Shown: piece after piece, positions 56,101-64,000 of the stretch
Numbering within the stretch: the stretch's first letter is position 1
Layout of the letters: each line of letters starts with the position of its first letter
Assembly: GCA_016946835.1 (NCBI GenBank)
Contig: JACVTC010000088.1
Location: 510,001-574,000, forward strand
Direction of reading: 5' to 3'
Length of the DNA: 64,000 bases
Source: Neocallimastix lanati (nom. inval.)
Taxonomy: Eukaryota; Neocallimastigomycota; Neocallimastigomycetes; Neocallimastigales; Neocallimastigaceae
The notes under the pieces: generated by a model
Told to the model about the DNA's origin: nothing
Seen by the model: only the letters and a program-made list of their open reading frames with translations
The model's database searches: none
Position numbers and translations under genes: made by a program

Positions 56101-56469
56101 TAAATTTTGACAATTTATGTTTAGAAGTTTATCCATTATATATCATTAAAAATTGTAAAATAAATAAAATTAAATAAATTCTTGTATAATTAGCATAATT
56201 ATATACCAAAATTTTAATGATTCAAATAGAAATTATTAATATTTTAACTTTTATAAACTTTCATATAATGGTAGATTTTATCATCAGAAATAAATAATAA
56301 AGAATTAATAGTCAATAAAATAAAATTAAAAAAGGGACAATTAAATTAATCGCACTCTTTTCATACTTTTAAAAAAAATAAGTAAATATATTATTTATAC
56401 TATATTTTATGTTTTATTTAATTTTTTTTTATCTATTTAATTCTTTTTTTTTTTTATACTTTTTTTTTT

Positions 56470-56515
<46 letters not shown>

Positions 56516-56520
56516 TGAAT
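55201..56520. other. Intergenic, AT-rich, upstream of PER1
   Basis: A runs (notably about 38 at 56061-56098), facing T and A runs at 56443-56484 and an (AT)n run at 56485-56515. No gene is seen. Confidence 0.65.
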
Positions 56521-56547
56521 TTTGTATAATGAATTTAATATAATAAT

Positions 56548-57305
56548 TTAATAATAGAATCTAGTATAATATCCTTTAAATTTAAATAGCTCAAAGAAAA
56601 ATTGTTTCCATTTAGGTCCTTTAATGAATATAATTGGTTTTATAAATTTTGCATCCTCTAATTCTTCATCATTTTTCTGTTCAAAATTTAAAGTTCTAAT
56701 TAATGTCTTAATAATATTTATACTACTTTCTTTGAATTGAACTTGCATTACTTCATTAACATGTTTATCTCTTATTTGGTAAGATCAACTTTTTCAAATT
56801 TATTAAAATAGGATTTTATAATAAATAGATGATTACAGGATTTATCTTGCAAAATAAATTCATAATTTTCTCCTCTTTTATCTATTTCTATCTTGTGAAA
56901 AATTTAAAATCTCTCTTTCTGGTATAGATTTAATATCGCAATTCATTGCTTCAATCCATAGAGTATTTGGATAATATTGCATTAACTTCTCACATAATTT
57001 ATTTCCATCTTTTCTAATATGATTATTCTTTTTCAAATAATATAATAATAATAATTATAATCAATTACTAAAAATAGCAATAATTATATTTATCAAATAT
57101 AAAATATATATTATAAATTTAAAATTAGTTATATATATATGCCTTTTAATCATTATAATAGTTTTAGTTCCAAATATTTTATAAACATAGTTAATAAATT
57201 TTGATTCCAAAGTTCCATTCTTAGCATAACAGGAATTTGTTTCAGTATGATATAAATCTTTAAATTTATGATATTACCAAATTTCGATTTACGAACTTTG
57301 GCATG
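56548..57305 (-). pseudogene. Decayed partial copy of the tRNA ligase gene TRL1
   Basis: The minus strand carries degenerate blocks in the same order as TRL1 at 58960-62459. They are a kinase-end block (SKFINYVYKIFGTKTIIMIK, about 57230-57145; compare EFIANVCKEFDYKTIVMADK), then after an intron-like gap NNHIRKDGNKLCEKLMQYYP then NTLWIEAMNCDIKSIPEREI (about 57030-56905; compare NNHLKRHRGELCEKLKEIYP). Last is a fused end, FKESSINIIKTLIRTLNFEQ, ELEDA joined directly to FIKPIIFIKGPKWKQFFFEL then FKFKGYYTRFYY (56748-56548). Everything between ELEDA and the last 33 residues, which includes the phosphodiesterase HxT motifs, is deleted, and frameshifts separate the blocks. The ligase domain is absent. 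It cannot encode a working enzyme. Confidence 0.85.
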
Positions 57306-57640
57306 CACAATTAAGCTATTTCAAACAATAATAAGAATATTTAAATTTTTTTTGCTTTAAATCATATTTGTATCCACAACAAAAATAGGACTATTCTTAA
57401 AATGTAAAAATTAATAGAGTGAGAAGAAAACTATTTTATTATTTAGAAAAAACAGTACCATTCAACCACTATAACTTGTACATTCCAATGTACTAGTTGT
57501 TAAATTAAATGTATCATATAATGATTTTAATTATTATGTAAACTTTTATGGATGACATTAGTAAAAAATAGAAAATGCTGGTCTACCACTTGAATAAAAA
57601 AAAAAAAAAAAAAAAAAAAATAAATAAATAAATAAATAAA

Positions 57641-58075
57641 TAATATATATGATGTTTATAATGCCTTTATTAACTTTAACTATCATAAATTAATGTATAA
57701 TACTACTGAATTTACAATTAAAACTTTAAAAATTGATAATGAAACTGAAAGTACAAACGAAAAATTTTAACAAGTACCCTTTCCGAATATAGTATTAAAT
57801 TAATTTAATCCACTCCAGGTAACCCTCAACAAGACGGTCCCATCAAAAAACGAATCAATTAAGACTCTTAATAATTGTGCAACCCATTTTACTTAATTCT
57901 GCTAAATTACCACTTAATCTTTTTTTTTTTTTTTTTTTTTTTTTGAGATTTTGCTATCTTATATTTATGCCATTCATACAAACTTAATTCTCATCAAGAT
58001 AGCAATTCAAAAAGTACCAAATGAAGTCTTTTTTCAACAAGCCTATTATTGATTATCACACACCTATTATTATTA
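57641..58075 (+). pseudogene. Ty1/Copia integrase relic
   Basis: Interrupted plus-strand frames read IKTLKIDNETESTNEKF (compare the DNGTEF block of integrase), then TPGNPQQDGPIKKRIN (PQQNG..ER.N block), NNCATHF, and after a T run YIYAIHTNLI..QKVPNEVFFNKPIIDYHTP (the 'P-E-x-x-F-x-x-K-P' end). Motif order is right for a Copia integrase, with several stops and frameshifts. An (ATT)n array follows at once. It sits between TRL1 and its decayed copy. Confidence 0.7.
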
Positions 58076-58270
58076 TTATTATTATTATAATTATTATAAT
58101 TATTATAATTATTATTATTATTATTATAATTATTATTATTATTATAATTATTATTATTATTATTATAATTATTATTATTATTATAATTATTATTATTATT
58201 ATTTATTATTATTATTATAATTATTATTATTATTATTATTATTATAATTATTATTATTATTATTATTATT
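58060..58270. repeat. (ATT)n microsatellite with ATAATT interruptions
   Basis: About 210 bases of ATT units broken regularly by ATAATT, giving an alternating higher-order pattern. Confidence 0.95.
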
Positions 58271-58735
58271 AATTTAAAAACTAAATCCTTTCTATTAAAT
58301 TTATATTTTTCAATTAAATAATAATCATATGGTTATGATAATAACTTAATAAAATTGAAAAGTTCTATACCATGTTTATAATCTTTTTTTTTTTTTAATA
58401 AAAATTTAAATAAATATTAAAAAAAAAAAAAAAAAAAAAAATATTTTTGCTTTTATTTTTATTTTTACTTTTACTTTTACTTTTATTTTTATTTTTTATT
58501 TTTTATTTTTTATTTTTTATTTTTTATTTTTTATTTTTTATTTTTTATTTTTTATTTTTATTTTTATTTTTTTTTTTAAAATTATTTTATTTATTATTAT
58601 TATTATTATTATTTTTATTATAAAAAAAAAAAAAAATAAAAATAAAAAAAAAAAAAAAGCAATTTTTATTTTTCTTATCCTTCATTTTTAATTTTTAATT
58701 TTTATTTAATTATTTTCTTCTTATTATTTTATTAA

Positions 58736-58780
<45 letters not shown>

Positions 58781-58849
58781 ACAAAACCAGTAATAATTGG
58801 TTTTATTATTATTATTATTATTTTATTAAACAAAACCAGTAATAATTGG

Positions 58850-58883
<34 letters not shown>

Positions 58884-58959
58884 TTATCCTAATATTAATA
58901 TATCTAATTTTAATTTTTAATTTTTATAATAAGAAAGAAAAGAAAATAAAAAAAAAAAA
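58271..58959. repeat. Simple-repeat field downstream of TRL1
   Basis: A (TTTTA/TTTTTA)n array (58448-58568), A runs (58621-58659), ATT arrays (58736-58776, 58850-58883) and a direct repeat of AAACAAAACCAGTAATAATT then GGTTTTATT at 58779 and 58827. The latter contains the palindrome AACCAGTAATAATTGGTT. Confidence 0.85.
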
Positions 58960-60851
58960 TTAATAATAGAACTTTGTATAATATCCTTTAAATTTAAATG
59001 GTTCAAAGAATAATTGTTTCCAGTCTGGTCCTTCAACAATTTTTATTGGTTTCATAAAAGTAGTATTTTTAATTGAGGATGGTAACAATTGATAAACAAT
59101 TTTTGGATGAATAATTTCATTTTCTTTATCTTTATTAGTATCATCAATAACATAAGATTCATCAATAAGAGGTAATTTTTCTTCATTAATAATTTCTGGT
59201 TTAATATTATCATGTTCCTTGTAATAATTATTAATTTTTTGTAAGATATTACGACATTCTATTGGTTTCACATCACCATAACTAGCAAGAGTAATATGAT
59301 ATAAAAGTTCATCATCATTTTTCTTTTCCTCTTTTTCTGATTCATTATTATTATTATTATTATCGCTCTTTTCTTCCTTTACATAAAGTTTATCCGATTC
59401 AATCTTATCAACTGGTATAAATGCATGATTTGAGGTCCATACAATACTAGAAATATGAATGTATACTTCTAAATCTGGGTTATTAAAGTTCATAACTTGT
59501 TTTGTTTTACCAATTAATGCTTCATAATGTTTGATCATATCTATAGGATCACTTTTACGATGAGCTATAGTAACATGTTCTCTTTGTAAAAAGTTTCCTT
59601 CTTCAATAATAAATTTAAGATGTTCAAAATCTTTAATATATTCATTATGTTGATCACTATAATCTTTAAGATACTTCATTGCTAATTCTTTACAATTTAT
59701 ATATTTCATTCCTATTCCATAATATAGTGGGTCAATTTTTTTTGCCTTAGCATCAATTTCTGACTTAAGTTCATTTGCTTGTTTAAAAGCATCTTCAAGT
59801 TCTTTATCTGTTTTTGGTTCAAGATTTAAGGCCTTAATAATTTTTTTCACAATACTAATACTATCTTCTTTAAAATCAACATCTATAACTTCATCAATTA
59901 AACTATCTTCAATATTATTTTCAATATCAAGATTTTCATAATTATTTAAAAACATTTTAATAATATGTGGATAGTTTGCTGTTTTTTCAGGAGTAAGATT
60001 TTGATGATTTTCACCTCTTTTTTCAATTCTCTCTCTTGCAAATTCTAAAATATCTCTTTCTTTAACAGTTTCGATATTCCAATGAAGTGCTACAATCCAT
60101 AATGTGTTTGGATAAATTTCTTTTAATTTTTCACATAATTCACCTCTATGTCTCTTTAAATGGTTGTTCTTGAAAAATAAAAGAAAATAAAAAGAAAAGA
60201 AAAATAATAATAAATAATAATAAATAAATAAACATTAATATATATATATATTAATAATAAAAGAATATAAATATATTTGTAATTATAATTATGAAAAAAA
60301 TATTAAATATTAAATAATTATAATAATAATTATAATTATAATATACTATATTCTTTATAATATATATATTACCTTATCAGCCATAACAATAGTTTTATAA
60401 TCAAATTCTTTACAAACATTAGCAATAAATTCTGGAGCTGGTTTCTTTTTTTGTATATTATCACTTTGAATATGACCAATATCAAATAAAATTTTTAACA
60501 TTCTTCCAACAGTAGTTTTACCAAATCCAATGATACCAATTGGTAAAATTAATTTATATTTTGCATTATCTTTTGTAACTGGTTCAAAAGTTTTACCTGT
60601 ATATTCACCTCCATTTGTTTCATCTAAATACATTTTACGTAATTTAATAATACCTTTTTTTTTTTTAATTCCATCAAATAATTCTTTGTTTGTTTGATAT
60701 TTTTGTTTTATCCATTCCATGTATCCATATGTTTTCAAATATTTGCATTTAACTGGTTTATGATCAATATAAGCTTTAGTTACCTCTCTCCATTCACGAT
60801 AAAGTAAGTATGGTTCTTCGTACCTTTTATAATAATAAATTGCATTAATAA

Positions 60852-60902
<51 letters not shown>

Positions 60903-60964
60903 AAAATCTTAATTATATAAAACTAATTCATTATATAACTTTGTATTTCGAATTTTATTTAACA

Positions 60965-61034
<70 letters not shown>

Positions 61035-61479
61035 AAATAAAAATTAAAACTAAAACTCACTTATACTTAAAGAAAAAAGTATCACCATCTTGCTTTTTAC
61101 AACGAATAACCCAACCTTCAATTGCTTTATTATTATAATAACCATTACAACTATCTGCAAATTTCTTTAATTCTATTTTTACAGTATTATTTAATATATA
61201 TATATATTAAATAAATATAAATAGATAGATAGATTAATTTAAATCTAATTTTATTGTATTATTTATTATTGTTGTTCATTATATGTATATTTACCATGAA
61301 TATCACTGTAAATTTGATATTTTACTGGCATTAAATTGAATTCTTTTGCGACCTCATTAACTTTCTCACTTGGCCAAGTTTTAAATTCTACAGTATTTTC
61401 ATTAATACCATGTAAGTACAATCCATCTTCTTGTTTACTATACTCTAAAACATGTTCTTCGAAATCATTATCTATTAAC

Positions 61480-61539
<60 letters not shown>

Positions 61540-62459
61540 TTTTTTTTTTTTTTTTTTTTTTTTTGAATTATTTTCATGAAATTTATTATTTTTAAGAATT
61601 TTTTTTTTTTTAAAAAAAAAAAAGTTTTATATTTTATTTTAATGAGTAAAATGAAATGTTATATAATCACTAAATAATTATATTGGAAGAGAATAATAAA
61701 TAAATAATTTACTTACTTCGAAAACTAAAGTAACATTATTTTCTTTAATGAATTTTTTTAATTGTTCTCTTTTATCCTTAATATATTTGTCTAACCATTT
61801 TTCTCCTAAATCTGAATAGTTATTGGGAACAAGATTTCCATCATTATTAATTGAGGTAAAACTATGTTTACTGGTAACAAATAAGTCATCTTCATATACT
61901 GAAACGAAAATGATACAACCATTTTCTTTTAAGGTAAGTTCAAATGGGCCAACAGTATTTTCTTCAATATTTTTCCATAGGGTATCTTCAGTTTCACCAA
62001 TATTGAAAAACTATTCAAAAAAAATAATGATAATACAATATTAATAAAATTGCAACAATAATAAAAATTATAATTACAACAGTATGAATAAATATATATA
62101 TATATTAATATTTATGATTTACTAAATTAATAATTTTTTTTTATAAAAAAAATATGTATATATTTGAAATTTACATAATAATTATATTTTATATATATGT
62201 AACTTTTTTTTAAAAAAAAAAAATAAATATATTATTAAGATATTACTTTATCATATCCTCTTACTATTACAGAATTATCTTCTGGGTTAATAAAAATACC
62301 TCTTGCTAAAAACGGAATAATATTCCTTTTTTTGAAAGCACTTTCTTGAATATTAAAACTTTCAATTATTTTTTTAGTTTTTGGATGTATTCTGCGTGTA
62401 ATTCTGAAAAGTCTTGGATATTGTTTAGTTTTATTACGAAATTCAATAATTTTCTCCAT
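58960..62459 (-). CDS. TRL1: Fungal-type tRNA ligase (ligase, kinase and cyclic phosphodiesterase)
   Basis: Six exons on the minus strand: 62247-62459, 61717-62010, 61295-61478, 61061-61172, 60373-60823 and 58960-60168. All phases agree and give 820 aa (yeast Trl1 is 827). The enzyme heals and seals tRNA halves after intron removal, and in yeasts also joins HAC1 mRNA exons. The N-terminal adenylyltransferase has RGYDK/FFNIGE across the first junction and the nucleophile Lys99 in LKENGCIIF; EGWVIRCKK and FFFKYK follow. The kinase P-loop is GIIGFGKTT (about 364-372). The C-terminal phosphodiesterase keeps both HxT motifs (HVT at about 616, HIT at about 708), separated by an Asn/Glu/Lys-rich insert. 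It ends FKFKGYYTKFYY. All three active sites look intact. Introns are 53-237 bp or so and several hold AT or ATT microsatellites. Residues 490-550 are poorly conserved in character. Confidence 0.96.
60859..61033. repeat. Poly-A run and (ATT)n microsatellite in a TRL1 intron
   Basis: An A run of about 42 (60858-60899) and an ATT array (60966-61033) lie in the intron between exons 4 and 5 (60824-61060). Confidence 0.9.
61479..61570. repeat. ATT/TTTA/T-run compound microsatellite in a TRL1 intron
   Basis: ATT units, then TTTA units, then a T run of about 27, in the intron 61479-61716. Confidence 0.9.
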
Positions 62460-63250
62460 TATATCTTGTTATATATTCAAAATATTGAAATTTTAAATAA
62501 ATAAATAATATAACACCAAAAAAAAGAAAAAAAAAAAAAAAAAAAAAAGGTGTAAATATAATAAATATTATATGTTTTTAATATATTATTATTATGTTGA
62601 AATTCTTATTACTTTTTTTTAATTGTTTTTAAGAATAATTATTAATAATAATAGAATAGAATAGAATAGAAAAAAAAATTAACTTAATTTAATATTTAAT
62701 TATAAAATAAAATTATTAAATTTTTTATTTCCAAAATTTAATATATTAATATACTTTTGTATAAAAAAAATTATTAAATTTTAAATTTTAATTAAAATAA
62801 ATCTTTATAAAATTATTTATGATATTCAAAACTATTTTTTTTTTATTATGATAAAATATTTACCTTTATATAATTTTTTACAAGGATATAAAAAAAAAAT
62901 GAAAAAGCAAAAATTAAAGAAACAATGAAAATAAAAAAAATCAGTAAAATTTTAATATAAAATTATTTATAAAGTTATAATTTTTTTTTAAAAAAAAAAA
63001 AAAAAAAAGTAAAAATAATGTTATTTTTTATTTTTTTAATTAACCATAGATTTTTTTTTTTTAATTAACCATAAATTTTAAAATAACTTTATTAATTAAT
63101 AATCACTAATACAATTTTCTGTATTATTATTATTCATAAGGATATAAAAAAATAAATATTTTTCATTAATTCTATTTATATATAAATAAATAATATATAT
63201 ATTTATTTATTTATTTATTTATTCATTTATTCATTTATCTATTTATTCAT

Positions 63251-63283
<33 letters not shown>

Positions 63284-64000
63284 ACTTTTTTTCATAAACT
63301 ATAATTTAAATATCAATTGTCAACTAATATATTTGAACCACATTTTTTTTTATTAAATATATTATTAATGGTTATGCAAAAAAAAATGAAAAAACTTTTA
63401 TTCATGTCTATTTATTTTATTTAATATTTATTATTATTTATTATTTATTATTTATTATTTATTATTTATTATTTATTATTTATTATTTATTATTTATTAT
63501 TTATTATTTATTATTTATTATTTATTATTTATTATTTATTATTTATTATTTATTATTTATTATTTATTATTTATTATTTATTATTTATTATTTATTATTT
63601 ATTTTATTATTTATTATTTATTATTTATTATTTATTATTTATTTATTATTTATTATTTATTATTTATTATTTATTATTTATTATTTATTATTTATTTTTT
63701 ATTATTTATTATTTATTATTTATTATTTATTTGTTTCTAATCCTATTATTATTATTATGTATTTATTATTTTTATTTTTATTTTTCAACAATTTTTATAA
63801 AGAGGAGATTTTTTTTGTATTTAATTTTTAATTTATTATTAAATTAAATGTATTTTCTTATATTCTGAAAATTAAAAAAAATTTATAGGAAATTATTTTT
63901 TTTCTTAATACTAAAATACTAAAATATTAAAATTATCTATTATATTTCCATTTCTACTTTTTCATTATTATTATTATTATTCCTATTAACAAAAATATTT
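62460..64000. other. AT-rich flank upstream of TRL1
   Basis: A runs (62520-62548, 62990-63008), a direct repeat TTTTTTAATTAACCATA (about 63036 and 63056), a TTTA array (63196-63280) and the 7-bp minisatellite (listed). No gene is visible to the right edge. Confidence 0.6.
63424..63733. repeat. 7-bp minisatellite (TTATTTA)n
   Basis: About 310 bases of the heptamer TTATTTA with only four or five register slips (for example at 63604, 63642 and 63696). It is the longest non-trinucleotide array of the window. Confidence 0.95.

Noticed and set aside
58021-58272. 83-codon frame FFNKPIIDYHTPIIIII...
   Set aside because: The first residues are the end of a Copia integrase relic and the rest is an ATT array.

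Overview
The window looks like nuclear DNA of an anaerobic gut fungus (Neocallimastigomycota: Neocallimastix, Piromyces, Anaeromyces or a relative). Intergenic DNA is almost pure A+T with very many homopolymers and microsatellites. Genes have short GT-AG introns. Poly-asparagine tracts are coded by AAT repeats. The central gene is a secreted multi-domain GH11 xylanase ending in two fungal dockerin (CBM10-type) modules, the hallmark of gut-fungal cellulosomes.

Layout. 1-190 (+): 3' end of a Qa-SNARE (syntaxin) gene. 1261-8320 (-): intron-dense multi-pass membrane protein resembling the TmcB/TmcC 'tiny macrocysts' family. 8.3-14.3 kb: transposon graveyard with a ~182-bp tandem repeat, a FLYWCH/MULE transposase pseudogene, a Copia gag/integrase relic, a MITE and SINE-like islands. 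14845-15725 (+): small cysteine-rich type I membrane protein. 16-24.8 kb: non-genic, with a second MULE transposase fragment and a cluster of nested inverted-repeat elements (18.1-19.8 kb). 24882-29138 (+): five-domain GH11 xylanase with two dockerins. 29-34.5 kb: repeats, a Copia gag relic, two MITEs, and a SINE inserted inside one MITE with a 21-bp target duplication. 34762-35505 (+): unrecognised 247-aa protein. 35.5-40.9 kb: AT-rich, with one decayed coding relic. 40923-46067 (+): 1577-aa coiled-coil protein with giant Asn tracts. 48204-51074 (-): LARP1-type RNA-binding protein, three exons. 54256-55200 (-): PER1/PGAP3 GPI-anchor remodelling enzyme. 56.5-57.3 kb (-): decayed copy of part of the tRNA ligase gene, beside a Copia integrase relic. 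58960-62459 (-): fungal tRNA ligase TRL1, six exons. 62.5-64 kb: AT-rich, with a 7-bp minisatellite.

There is no operon-like organisation. The housekeeping genes (SNARE, LARP1, PER1, TRL1) are unrelated in pathway, apart from general RNA metabolism (LARP1, TRL1) and secretory-pathway functions (SNARE, PER1). The strongest signals are the higher-order duplication inside the xylanase gene, the SINE-in-MITE nesting, and the intact TRL1 gene next to its own decayed fragment. I found no CRISPR array, no viral gene and no convincing unknown multi-gene system.
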